Source of the DNA: Bacillota bacterium
GTDB lineage: Bacteria > Bacillota > Clostridia > Lachnospirales > Bianqueaceae
NCBI GenBank assembly: GCA_017474705.1
Contig: JAFVHC010000183.1
Span: 1-10,776 of the forward strand
Length of the DNA: 10,776 nucleotides
Direction of reading: 5' to 3'
Shown: piece by piece, positions 1-7,183 of the stretch
Numbering within the stretch: the stretch's first letter is position 1
Layout: each line of letters opens with the position of its first letter
Translations under genes and position numbers: made by a program
Notes under the pieces: model-generated
Seen by the model: only the letters and a program-made list of their open reading frames with translations
Database searches by the model: none
Told to the model about the DNA's origin: nothing

Positions 1-1
1 A

Positions 2-40
2 AAGGGTATCCAGACCGTGAGCCTGGAAGATATGTTCTAA
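2..40 (+). CDS. C-terminal tail of a plus-strand gene (partial)
   Basis: Reading from base 2 gives KGIQTVSLEDMF and then a TAA stop at 38-40. Only 12 residues are visible, so the family cannot be assigned. The ending resembles the SLEDxF tail common at the C-terminus of ABC transporter ATPases, but that is a weak hint. A strong terminator lies 16 bases downstream in the right orientation, and the next gene is convergent. Both support this being the genuine end of a plus-strand gene. Confidence 0.5.
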   Translation, partial: KGIQTVSLEDMF

Positions 41-56
41 AATAGAGCAAAAAAAT

Positions 57-90
57 AAAGTGGTATCAGAGCAAACTCTGGTACCACTTT
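57..90. terminator. Bidirectional intrinsic terminator between convergent genes
   Basis: A 15-bp stem (57-71 pairing with 76-90, one G-T wobble at 66/81) closes a four-base CAAA loop. It is followed on the plus strand by a T-rich run (88-95) and preceded by an A-rich run (51-59) that becomes the U-tract for minus-strand transcripts. It therefore serves both the plus-strand gene ending at 40 and the minus-strand lipoprotein gene ending at 104. Confidence 0.9.
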
Positions 91-103
91 TTGTTATATA
101 TGT

Positions 104-637
104 TTACGGCATCGGCTGCACCAAGGTCATCCAGATGCCGGAAATAACATCTTTGTTGTCGGGATCCAGGAAGAGCAGGATATTCGCGTCTCCTTCATTA
201 TAGGTCATAGAATATTCGTCGTCAGGGATCGGATAATTGACCGGTTCGCCCAGGGCACCGACTGCTGTTTCCACAGTATCTCCGACCTTGACTTTGCCGC
301 TGACCGTGGCGTTGGCTTCTCCCTCATACAAGTCACTGACTTCGATCTGGCTGATGACGCCATCGATGTTTTCCGTCACAGCCATGCCGGGATAGAAGTG
401 CATGGTGTCTTTGTAGGCATCGCCGCCGTCACAAGGCAGGATGACTTCCGGCGTGCGGGTCTCCGTGCCCAGACCATCCTTGACGTCCTCGAATTTCATG
501 CCGATGGCGATCTTGGCATCGTTGTACTGAAGATACATACCTTTGGGCTCTTCAGAGGACTTTTTGCCACTGGAGCAGCCAGCTAACAGTGTGGCCGCAA
601 GTACAACGGCACTCAACAACAAACAGAACTTTTTCAT
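104..637 (-). CDS. Secreted lipoprotein with two similar domains, function unknown
   Basis: This 177-residue protein begins with a lipoprotein signal peptide: Lys2-Lys3, a hydrophobic core, then the lipobox Leu18-Ala19-Gly20-Cys21. It should be lipidated on Cys21 and held on the outer face of the membrane. After a Ser/Lys-rich linker (22-33) there appear to be two related segments, about 43-103 and 115-172. Each starts with a G-x-x-x-E/D-x-V-x-x-x-LG-x-E/P pattern (46-59 and 119-132) and ends with a VIS-x-I strand (94-98 and 164-168). This suggests a tandem SmpA/BLIP-like fold, which is inference from the pattern only. The start is well supported: AAGGAGA (644-650) lies 6 bases upstream of ATG. 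The gene is last in a minus-strand cluster, 46 bases after the AlgX-like gene, and has its terminator at 57-90. Its role is unknown; context suggests a cell-envelope function linked to the acyltransferases upstream. Confidence 0.88.
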   Translation of the reverse strand: MKKFCLLLSAVVLAATLLAGCSSGKKSSEEPKGMYLQYNDAKIAIGMKFEDVKDGLGTETRTPEVILPCDGGDAYKDTMHFYPGMAVTENIDGVISQIEVSDLYEGEANATVSGKVKVGDTVETAVGALGEPVNYPIPDDEYSMTYNEGDANILLFLDPDNKDVISGIWMTLVQPMP

Positions 638-683
638 GTTTCGTCTCCTTTAGATAGATATTGATCAAATGCCTGGACAGCAT

Positions 684-2126
684 TTAAAGATCGATGGTTC
701 TGCAGCGATAGGCAGTGCCGCCGGAAATGACCGTCAGCTGATACGTGCCTGAAATGCCTTGATCACTGGAATAATAGGCAGAGAAACCATTTGCGTGGTC
801 ACCATCCAGGACCAGGCTTTCGTAGATAGGGAACGCCTCCAGGACGATCTGTGCACCATCCTGTTCCAACAGCAGGTAGACGCGGCCGTCTCCAAGATCG
901 GTATCATCCGGCAGGACACCGTAGATATGACCGCCGGTGGAGAATGCATCCGCATGGACTTCCAGGGCAGCTCCTGCCGCAAGTCCTTCTGCGGTCATCC
1001 CTGTGCGGATCGGGGCAGCGGCGAAGGGGGCCTTTTGGATGATCCGGGCCAGGTTGCGCTCCGCGATTTCAAAGACGACGTCGGTGCCTTCCGGCAGATC
1101 CGTCAGATCCGGGGCATCCATGCGGCGGAACGTCGCCGTCTCGTAATTGTCGATCATATAGGGCAGCAGTGCACGACCGAAGGAATCACGGGCCATGAAC
1201 AGATTGCTGCCATCGGCCAGATCCTTGTTCTGCGTAGAGAAATGATCATCGTGGTCTTCCTTGTCGCTCATAAAGTTTGCTAGCTGCGCCTGCGTGTCGC
1301 GAACGCCCTGCGGCCGAGCGAAAACAAAATCGGCGTGCGGGATATCGTAGAGGATCTGCTCATCCAGACCGTTTCCTGCCGGAAGCAGCAGCTGCTCCAG
1401 ATCGCCCCGCCAGATCTGCTCGACGGTGAAGGCAGCGTCGGCCTGAGAGTCATGCGGACGGCCAAGACCGGTCAGGATCACGTCCGCGGCCATGAGGGCG
1501 CCTCGATAGTTCCAATGGGAATCCCGACGGTGGTAGAGGCCTTCCGACTTTTGTTCCGTCATGATCTTGAGCATATCAGCGAACGCAATGTCATACTCCG
1601 GCATGATGGCAGTCAAGCGTGTCAGATTGGATGTTGACCCTTTGGCATAACGGGCCGGCATATATTCACGATAGACTGAGGATTTGTTTGGTACGGGGAC
1701 GAACAGAAAATGCCCGCCGTTTGCCTCGGTCTGTTCCTGCAGCAGAGAGAGTGTGATGGCCATGGAACGGATCTGACTGTCCGTCAAAAGGTTCGTGCCC
1801 ATGTAGTCAGGCGCCTCACTGGCAAAGAACAGCCAACCATCGCGGCCGTCGATGACGTTCGAAGTCTGGCCGTGCAGCAGTTCACCCTGCAGATAGTTGG
1901 AGACCGTCAGCACCTTAGCACGCAGCGGCAGACTGTCGTTGACCCAGGATTCGAACTGGTCGGAATATTCCAGATTCAGACGGCCATCGACCAAGTAGGA
2001 AGGCCGTTTTGCAAGTGCCCGTTTTTCCAGTTTCGCGTCATTCTTGAAGAATGGCATGAGCGCCATCGGCAGACAGAGCATGAGAAAGAACAGCACGATA
2101 TATACGATCTTGAACGTTTTTTTCAC
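684..2126 (-). CDS. AlgX/DHHW-family SGNH acetyltransferase-like membrane protein
   Basis: The product is 480 residues from the chosen GTG start. Residues 6-25 form one N-terminal membrane anchor, so the rest should be extracytoplasmic. The SGNH-like catalytic domain shows the family marks in order: a DGRDGWLFF block (about 93-101), a VPVPNKSSVY block (about 143-152), the Asp202-Ser-His204-Trp205 motif (Asp and His of the triad) and Asp314-Ser315-Phe-Gly (nucleophile serine). Residues from about 370 to the end look like a beta-rich domain, comparable in place to the carbohydrate-binding module of AlgX. Such proteins take an acyl group delivered by an MBOAT partner and transfer it to an extracellular polysaccharide or similar polymer; the substrate here is not known. 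The MBOAT gene ends 16 bases upstream. The open frame extends back to 2357, but those 77 residues lie inside the MBOAT gene in another frame and do not resemble the family. GTG at 2124-2126 has GGGGAGG 9 bases upstream. Confidence 0.88.
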   Translation of the reverse strand: MKKTFKIVYIVLFFLMLCLPMALMPFFKNDAKLEKRALAKRPSYLVDGRLNLEYSDQFESWVNDSLPLRAKVLTVSNYLQGELLHGQTSNVIDGRDGWLFFASEAPDYMGTNLLTDSQIRSMAITLSLLQEQTEANGGHFLFVPVPNKSSVYREYMPARYAKGSTSNLTRLTAIMPEYDIAFADMLKIMTEQKSEGLYHRRDSHWNYRGALMAADVILTGLGRPHDSQADAAFTVEQIWRGDLEQLLLPAGNGLDEQILYDIPHADFVFARPQGVRDTQAQLANFMSDKEDHDDHFSTQNKDLADGSNLFMARDSFGRALLPYMIDNYETATFRRMDAPDLTDLPEGTDVVFEIAERNLARIIQKAPFAAAPIRTGMTAEGLAAGAALEVHADAFSTGGHIYGVLPDDTDLGDGRVYLLLEQDGAQIVLEAFPIYESLVLDGDHANGFSAYYSSDQGISGTYQLTVISGGTAYRCRTIDL

Positions 2127-2135
2127 GACTTCATG

Positions 2136-2142
2136 CCTCCCC
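2136..2142 (-). promoter_or_regulatory. Ribosome-binding site that fixes the GTG start of the AlgX-like gene
   Basis: GGGGAGG on the minus strand sits directly after the MBOAT stop codon (2143-2145) and 9 bases before the GTG at 2126. A nearer ATG (2134-2132) is in another frame and meets a stop after two more codons, so it cannot start the protein. Confidence 0.75.
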
Positions 2143-2797
2143 TCAGAACCTGAAATAGATGAACGGGTTATAGCTGCTGGATACCAGAGACAGGACTGAA
2201 AGCCCGAACAGCAGCAGGGAAGCGATATATGCCCAGGTGTTATACAGATCAGCAGGACCTTTTGCCTCCACTTTTTGCCGCAGTATGCGGAAGATGGGCG
2301 TGGAGAACAGAAGTGCGGCGCCAAATGAGATAAGGACGGACGGAGCACATAAAGCAAAGATCTCCGCAGTGGCAGCAGCCGCGCCTGTGGCAGGTGTGAA
2401 CATGGATCGGATCATGGAGAAGCCTTGAGCCAGTGAGTCAGCCCGGAAGAAAACGAAGCCGATGACCACTACCAGGAGCGTATAGATATGCCCTAAAGGC
2501 CTGAACCAACGCTTCTTTGTGGGAATGATCTGGTAGGTCTCCAGCATCTGCCAGAGACCGTGCCACAAGCCCCACAGGATGAATGTGAAACTGGCACCAT
2601 GCCACAGACCGGTCAGGAAGAAAACGATCCACTTGTTCAGAGTCGTGCGGACGTTGCCCTTGCGGTTGCCGCCCAGCGGGATATACACATATTCCTTGAA
2701 CCAGGTGGACAGGGAAATGTGCCATCTGCGCCAGAAATCCTGGATGCTCGGCGCAATGAAAGGGTAATTGAAGTTTTCACGGAAGTCAAAGCCGAAA
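2143..2797 (-). CDS. MBOAT O-acyltransferase, C-terminal fragment downstream of the frameshift
   Basis: About 217 residues from the frame junction carry the RRWHISL block, the IPLGGNRKG loop, the two WHG motifs and the last membrane helices. The open frame runs up to 2877, but residues coded above about 2797 do not match the family; they are the out-of-frame shadow of the upstream half. I see no convincing ribosome-binding site for independent translation. Treat this as the second half of the interrupted gene, not as a separate protein. Confidence 0.6.
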
Positions 2798-3550
2798 AAT
2801 GCAGCCGAGACCGATGGCCATGTCGCTGTAGCCGCAGAAATCAAAGAAGATCTGCAGTGTGTAACAGATTGCGCCAAGCCAGGCCGCAGCCGTCGAAAGC
2901 TGGCTGCCGGAAAAAGAGAAGACTTTGTCTGCCAGAAGGCCCATCTGATTGGCGATCAATACTTTCTTCGCGAGACCGTACAGAAACCTGCGCACACCGC
3001 GGCTGATGCGGTCCGTATTGAACTCCCGATCCCGGATCTGCGCCGCGATATCGTTGTAACGCACGATCGGACCGGCGATGAGCTGCGGAAAGAATGAAAT
3101 GTAGAGCAATACGGAGAAGAGACTTTTCTGCACATTCTTCTTTTCCCGGTAGACGTCGATAACGTAGCTTAAGCCTTGAAACGTGAAGAAAGAGATACCA
3201 ATGGGCAGCCGGATATGCGGGACCGGAAGGTCGAGCAGAAAAAGCGAATTCAGGATCTCGATGAAGAACCCGGTGTACTTATAAACGATCAGCATGCCGA
3301 TGTTGAGCAGCACCGCCAGGACGACCGCGATCTTGTCGTGATGCGTTCCTGCGGCGACCCGGCCGAACAGGTAGTTCAGCACGATGGAGATCAGCATGAT
3401 CATGACGGCGACCGGTTCGCCGAAAGCATAAAAGACCAGACTGGCGACGGCCAGGATGATGTTCCTGGCCGTTTGATTGTGGATCACTGCATAAAGCAGG
3501 AATGTGATCGGAAAAAACAGGAATAAAAAAGTCAATGAACTGAAGGTCAT
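2786..3550 (-). CDS. MBOAT O-acyltransferase, N-terminal fragment upstream of the frameshift
   Basis: This is the 254-residue product as literally encoded. It has a hydrophobic N-terminus typical of the family (FSSLTFLFLFFPITFLLYA), several further membrane helices, and the SFFTFQGLSYVIDVYR and FFPQLIAGPIVRY blocks that mark AlgI-like MBOAT proteins. It ends abruptly at TGA (2786-2788), right after the GYSDMAIGLG block. It lacks the C-terminal half with the conserved histidines and so should be inactive alone unless the frame is restored. Confidence 0.7.
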   Translation of the reverse strand: MTFSSLTFLFLFFPITFLLYAVIHNQTARNIILAVASLVFYAFGEPVAVMIMLISIVLNYLFGRVAAGTHHDKIAVVLAVLLNIGMLIVYKYTGFFIEILNSLFLLDLPVPHIRLPIGISFFTFQGLSYVIDVYREKKNVQKSLFSVLLYISFFPQLIAGPIVRYNDIAAQIRDREFNTDRISRGVRRFLYGLAKKVLIANQMGLLADKVFSFSGSQLSTAAAWLGAICYTLQIFFDFCGYSDMAIGLGCIFRL

Positions 3551-3556
3551 AGCTTT

Positions 3557-4453
3557 TTACTCGTATTGGAATTCGCTGGGTTCACCAAGCGGCTGATCCA
3601 GCAGTTCGGGATTGTCGAAAATATGCTTGATAAGCTTCAGACTGCGGGCGAAGTAGAATCCATCCGCGATACGTTCATCCAACGTGGCGCCGAGTTCGAT
3701 CACGTCGCGGATCTCTGCGGTGCCGTCGGGCATCAGAACGGGTTCCTTATGCAGTGTGCCGACTGTGATCATCATGCTGTTGGTACCGTAGTTGTTCAAA
3801 TGATGATAGACGGCAGGGCACTTGATGCTCCCAAGATTGCTCAAAAAGATGGTAGAATAATTCGGGTCGCCATCGGTAAGGAACTTGGGATTGATGCCCC
3901 AGAAATCCAGGTACCGGATGATGCGGACGATCAGGAAAAGAAGCAGACGTGGGAACTTGGCCAGGAAATCCAGGATCGCGTCGATGCCGCCGGTCGAAGT
4001 CTCGCTTTTGCGTGTCTCATGGACGTCGCCCACGATCTTTTTGCTGACGGTATCCAGCGTGTCGGTATCTTTGGGGACAAAGAACATCAAAGATTCATCG
4101 GCGTTCTCCGCGAAGCGGCGTTTGACGACGAAACTGACGGAAATGTCATTGCGCTCATACATGCGCCAGCCCTGGATGAAGCGGTTCATCTTCGGCCGCT
4201 CCATGACCATGCGGGTCATAGCGACCACGATGCAGTGGAAGATCGTCGTTTTATAATCCGGATGTTCAGCGTTTTTTGTTTCCAGATACTGCACGACTTT
4301 GGTCGCATCGATCGTTTCGTTCAGATACACTTCACAGTCGGTCCGATTCGGCATGAGATAGCTCATGATGGTCTGCAGACCGGGTGCTTTCACGCGGCGG
4401 GCGTCTCTGCGATCGCCCCAGCGGCGCTTGTTTTTTGCTTCTTTCGTTGCCAT
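3557..4453 (-). CDS. Stand-alone E2/CAT-fold acyltransferase-like protein with altered catalytic motif
   Basis: The 298-residue protein resembles the catalytic domain of 2-oxoacid dehydrogenase E2 (chloramphenicol acetyltransferase fold). It has no lipoyl or subunit-binding domain. Matching features are a basic N-terminus (9-20), the ERPKMNRFIQG block (85-95), the SNLGSI strand (205-210) and a C-terminal Asp259-Glu260-Arg261-Ile-Ala-Asp264-Gly265. The last corresponds to the E2 motif DHRxxDG, with the catalytic histidine replaced by glutamate. Activity by the usual mechanism is therefore doubtful, although similar single-domain proteins are common in Bacillota genomes. A hydrophobic stretch (168-182) could contact the membrane. 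No signal peptide is seen, so it should be cytoplasmic. It is the first gene after the promoter at 4488-4516 and lies 6 bases before the MBOAT gene, which suggests a role in acyl supply or regulation for that system (inference). The start has AGGTGG 12 bases upstream. A same-length open frame on the opposite strand is a shadow. Confidence 0.85.
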   Translation of the reverse strand: MATKEAKNKRRWGDRRDARRVKAPGLQTIMSYLMPNRTDCEVYLNETIDATKVVQYLETKNAEHPDYKTTIFHCIVVAMTRMVMERPKMNRFIQGWRMYERNDISVSFVVKRRFAENADESLMFFVPKDTDTLDTVSKKIVGDVHETRKSETSTGGIDAILDFLAKFPRLLLFLIVRIIRYLDFWGINPKFLTDGDPNYSTIFLSNLGSIKCPAVYHHLNNYGTNSMMITVGTLHKEPVLMPDGTAEIRDVIELGATLDERIADGFYFARSLKLIKHIFDNPELLDQPLGEPSEFQYE

Positions 4454-4467
4454 AATGTTTAAGTACC

Positions 4468-4478
4468 ACCTGTCAGGT
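4468..4478. repeat. Short inverted repeat over the leader of the acyltransferase cluster
   Basis: ACCTG-T-CAGGT forms a perfect 5-bp inverted repeat with a one-base centre. It overlaps the probable Shine-Dalgarno (4466-4471) of the E2-like gene and lies about 10 bases downstream of the -10 box. It could be a small operator, but such a short repeat may be chance. Confidence 0.3.
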
Positions 4479-4487
4479 TTTTAAAGA

Positions 4488-4516
4488 ATTATATCACAGT
4501 AGTTTGGATTTGACCA
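4488..4516 (-). promoter_or_regulatory. Promoter of the acyltransferase/lipoprotein cluster
   Basis: On the minus strand, TGGTCA (4511-4516, four of six matches to TTGACA) is separated by 17 bases from a perfect TATAAT (4488-4493), which is preceded by TG-n (extended -10, 4494-4496). Transcription would begin near 4480 and leave a leader of about 28 bases before the ATG at 4453. It lies between the stop of the ABC permease/protease gene (4532) and the E2-like gene, so the cluster can be expressed separately. Confidence 0.75.
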
Positions 4517-4531
4517 CAAAATCATGCAGCT

Positions 4532-7183
4532 TCAGGCCAATAGATTGAAAAATATCTGGAACAGACAGCAGAGGATGAATACCAGGATCCCGATGCTGCA
4601 CCAGGCAAGCGTGAAGCCCTTGCGTCGGGAAAGTTCCAAGGCTGCCTGCCGGAAGGAAACACGGTTGCTGCGGGTGATGGAAAGAAGGAGTCCGATGTAA
4701 AACAGTGTGCCGAGCAGGAGCAGATAGGCACCGACCGCAGGAGGAATGGCTTCTGCTTCCAGATCCAGAGAATTCAGAAGTTCCGGTGCCAGTACGCTGC
4801 CCATGAAATTGATGAGCATGTGCAGGATGATGGAAAACCTGAGTTTTCCGGTGCGCAGATATACATAACCGAAGACCAGACCCAGAAGGAAAGCATAGAA
4901 CATCTGAGAAAGATTTCCGTGGAACAGCCCGAACATGACCGCGGAAAGCAGGACCGCCCGTTTCTCCCCATAGATGCGTACGCGGTCGATGATCTGACGG
5001 CGGAAGAGGAATTCTTCCAGGATCGGCGCCAGGATGACGATGATGAGCACACGCCAGAACAGGACGTTGGACTGGTCGATCATATCGGCGACCGGATTGG
5101 CCGCATGGGCTTTGGGGATCATAAGCTCTGCCAGCCAGTTGAAAAAGACGCCGATGAAGCTGCCACAGTACATGAGGAACAGGCAGATGGGGAAGAGGGC
5201 GGCCAGACGGCCGAAGGACCAGTGTTCCACATCTGTGGAACGATGCGTCGGTATCTTCCTGAGCATCAGCAGACCGACAGGGACGGCTACGAGGTACATG
5301 GGGACGAAGGACAGGATCCAGGTCACCCATTCGGCACCTGCCCAGGCGGGTTTTGCGATCTGCACGATGGTGTAGCAGAGGATCTGCAGCACAAAGGTGA
5401 TCAGGAAGATCGCGGCAAAACTGAAGCCTATGTGAGAGAACGTGCGGCGCGCCGCTTTATGGTCCTCCGCCGTAAGCGCGGGCAGGATGAAACGAGGTTT
5501 GTCCTTTGGTTCGAGATACCGGGCTGAAAGCGCAAGGAAGATATTGCCAAGCAGTACGTTGACGAGTGCGGCGATGACAGCGCCGGTCAGGAAATGCCCT
5601 TGCTGATAATAGATGAACAGGATGGCAGCATCCGGGATCAGGCCAAAGTAAATGAAAATGACCTGCACCAGCTGCTTGACCAACTTGCCGGAGGCAAAGG
5701 GGACCGACAGATCGATGAATGTACCGACGGTGGTCGCGTACAGATCCACGGTGATCGCGAAAAGGATCCAGCCAAGGATGGCCGAAGGATCCGCTTTCAG
5801 GATGATGGCGGCGGGAATGAGCCCGATCAGTACGTCGAGCAGACAGTTGACCGTACCGCCCAGAAGTGAGTAAAGCAGTTTCTTCCAGGAAGCTTCTGGC
5901 ACGAGGCGGAACCAGGGCATGTTGGTATCTTCCGACAAAGGATTGCCCAAAGCACGGAAGAAAGCCATGCCGGCGATGGACAGCCCGACCAGTGTGAAGC
6001 CGGTCTGATGGATCGCGTAGCGGCAGAGCAGTGCCGTGCCGATGCCGGCGACCAGATATGTCTCGGAAGTTTTGGTGAAGAAACCGAGATGTGCGAAACG
6101 GAAGCGGTTGTACAGGGTCCGCCAGAAAAACATGGCGGCGCCCTGACCGGTCAGACGATCACGACGCAGCTTTTCACTGCGGTCTTTCTTCCGTTTGAGC
6201 AGCATGCGGCCGGAACTCTGACTGTCCTCTATGGCCTGCAGACGATCGGCCGTTTCCTGCGTGTGGGAAAGAGCTTCCTCGTAGAAATCCACCTTAGTAC
6301 GGCGGATCAGGATGCCCAACGTGGCGATGGTGGCGCATGACAGGCACAGGCAGAGCAGGGAGAGCCAGTAACTGCCCTCCATGGCGAAACAGCCGATGCC
6401 CTTGAGCCATCCCCAGATGGGCAGAAAGCGCGTCCAACGGGCGTTGAACAGACCTCCGGCGGCGGGAAGGTAGGCAAGACCGGTGCGCCGCTGATAGACG
6501 ATATACAGAACGGTCAGCGCCAGCAGGATACCGTACATGACACGGGAAATGTATGGTTTCAGCCTGGAATGTGTTGTGCAGTAGGCGTACAGGAAGGTCT
6601 GCAGCAGCTTGGTCGTGACCAAAGTCAGTATCCAGACACCCAGGAACAAGAACACGATACCGAGAGGAATGCCGAACTCGGACGTGAGCACAGGCACCTC
6701 GAAAAGGATATAGATGCTGGCGAGTACCGCAGTGCCCAGTTTGGTGACCAAACGGAACAAGAGGACTGTCTGCGGGCGGAGCGGTGACGCGAACAGAACG
6801 GGGACGTCGGCCGGAAGAAAGATCTTGCTGCCGCTTTTATCGGCACCCAGGATCTCGATGACTAAAGTGACCAGGATGATGGCGCCGACGGCAAGTTCGA
6901 GCATCGCCCGGGGTTCCAGCCCGGCCGGTGATTGTGCCGGCGCCTCCGTTTCGGAAGCATCCGCCGGGGCTTCGTCTTCCTTTACGGCGGATCCCTCGGC
7001 CTCTTCTTCGGCAGCATCTTCCACTGTGACAGATTCATCGGAAGATGCCATGGAGCCGATGAAATACCCGATCAGGCCGCCGCCCAGAGCACAGATGAGG
7101 ATGAAGGCGATGACCCAGGTCTTGAACAGCTTGCGCACCATATTGATGAAGGTGTGCAGGATATAATACGTGAACAGTCTCAT
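4532..7183 (-). CDS. Fusion of ABC-exporter permease and CPBP-family intramembrane protease
   Basis: This 883-residue polytopic membrane protein has two parts. Residues 1 to about 575 look like the permease subunit of a putative ABC exporter: a first helix (about 22-44), an acidic Ala/Glu/Ser-rich extracytoplasmic segment (46-89), then many hydrophobic helices and a basic cytoplasmic loop (about 325-345). Residues from about 580 to the end are a CPBP (CAAX protease/bacteriocin-processing) domain with all three motifs: Glu723-Glu724-x3-Arg728, Phe751-x3-His755 and His788-x3-Asn792. This predicts an active glutamic-type intramembrane protease. It is encoded directly after an ABC ATPase whose stop overlaps this start as ATGA; GGAGG (7191-7195) lies 7 bases before the ATG. 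The pair should form one transporter whose permease carries its own protease, possibly acting on an exported peptide or membrane substrate (inference). Permease-CPBP fusions are known in some NatB-like exporters; the substrate is unknown here. Confidence 0.88.
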   Translation of the reverse strand: MRLFTYYILHTFINMVRKLFKTWVIAFILICALGGGLIGYFIGSMASSDESVTVEDAAEEEAEGSAVKEDEAPADASETEAPAQSPAGLEPRAMLELAVGAIILVTLVIEILGADKSGSKIFLPADVPVLFASPLRPQTVLLFRLVTKLGTAVLASIYILFEVPVLTSEFGIPLGIVFLFLGVWILTLVTTKLLQTFLYAYCTTHSRLKPYISRVMYGILLALTVLYIVYQRRTGLAYLPAAGGLFNARWTRFLPIWGWLKGIGCFAMEGSYWLSLLCLCLSCATIATLGILIRRTKVDFYEEALSHTQETADRLQAIEDSQSSGRMLLKRKKDRSEKLRRDRLTGQGAAMFFWRTLYNRFRFAHLGFFTKTSETYLVAGIGTALLCRYAIHQTGFTLVGLSIAGMAFFRALGNPLSEDTNMPWFRLVPEASWKKLLYSLLGGTVNCLLDVLIGLIPAAIILKADPSAILGWILFAITVDLYATTVGTFIDLSVPFASGKLVKQLVQVIFIYFGLIPDAAILFIYYQQGHFLTGAVIAALVNVLLGNIFLALSARYLEPKDKPRFILPALTAEDHKAARRTFSHIGFSFAAIFLITFVLQILCYTIVQIAKPAWAGAEWVTWILSFVPMYLVAVPVGLLMLRKIPTHRSTDVEHWSFGRLAALFPICLFLMYCGSFIGVFFNWLAELMIPKAHAANPVADMIDQSNVLFWRVLIIVILAPILEEFLFRRQIIDRVRIYGEKRAVLLSAVMFGLFHGNLSQMFYAFLLGLVFGYVYLRTGKLRFSIILHMLINFMGSVLAPELLNSLDLEAEAIPPAVGAYLLLLGTLFYIGLLLSITRSNRVSFRQAALELSRRKGFTLAWCSIGILVFILCCLFQIFFNLLA

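Larger units (their letters stand above)
2143..3550 (-). pseudogene. MBOAT-family membrane O-acyltransferase (AlgI/DltB-like), interrupted by a +1 frameshift
   Basis: Two overlapping frames together encode one polytopic O-acyltransferase. With one base removed the span gives 468 residues, a normal length for AlgI/PatA/DltB-type MBOAT proteins. The upstream part (3550-2786) supplies the N-terminal membrane segments and ends in GYSDMAIGLGCIFRL-stop. The downstream frame continues with the expected GFDFRENFNYPF, then the DFWRRWHISLSTWF block and the GLWHGASF...GLWHG region, with conserved histidine codons at 2599-2601 and 2560-2562. The frames meet at a T5 run in the mRNA (plus-strand A5, 2795-2799); four T's would restore a single frame. 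The family moves acyl groups through the membrane to an extracellular partner, here presumably the AlgX-like protein encoded next. ATG at 3550 follows the previous stop by 6 bases and has only a weak Shine-Dalgarno, which suggests translational coupling. As written, the first product lacks the catalytic histidines. A sequencing error, a real mutation, or recoding at the CUU UGA C stop context are all possible. Confidence 0.85.

Noticed and set aside
667..685. Hairpin AAATGC/GCATTT between the AlgX-like and lipoprotein genes as a terminator
   Set aside because: The stem is only 6 bp with a 7-base loop, AT-rich, and no T-run follows on the minus strand; transcription probably continues into the lipoprotein gene.
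759..2153. Several plus-strand open frames (759-1283, 1335-1637, 1710-2153) opposite the AlgX-like gene
   Set aside because: They lack ribosome-binding sites and recognisable domains and are antisense to a well-supported gene.
2127..2357. Upstream extension of the AlgX-like gene to an ATG at 2357
   Set aside because: The extra 77 residues lie within the MBOAT coding region in another frame and would precede the natural signal anchor; a GTG with a good ribosome-binding site fits better.
3566..4462. A 298-codon open frame on the plus strand opposite the E2-like gene
   Set aside because: Its translation has no recognisable domain and is the antisense shadow of a gene with clear family motifs.
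4494..5330. A 278-codon minus-strand frame inside the CPBP domain
   Set aside because: It is rich in Pro, Arg, His and Ser with no family pattern and overlaps the protease motifs read in the correct frame.
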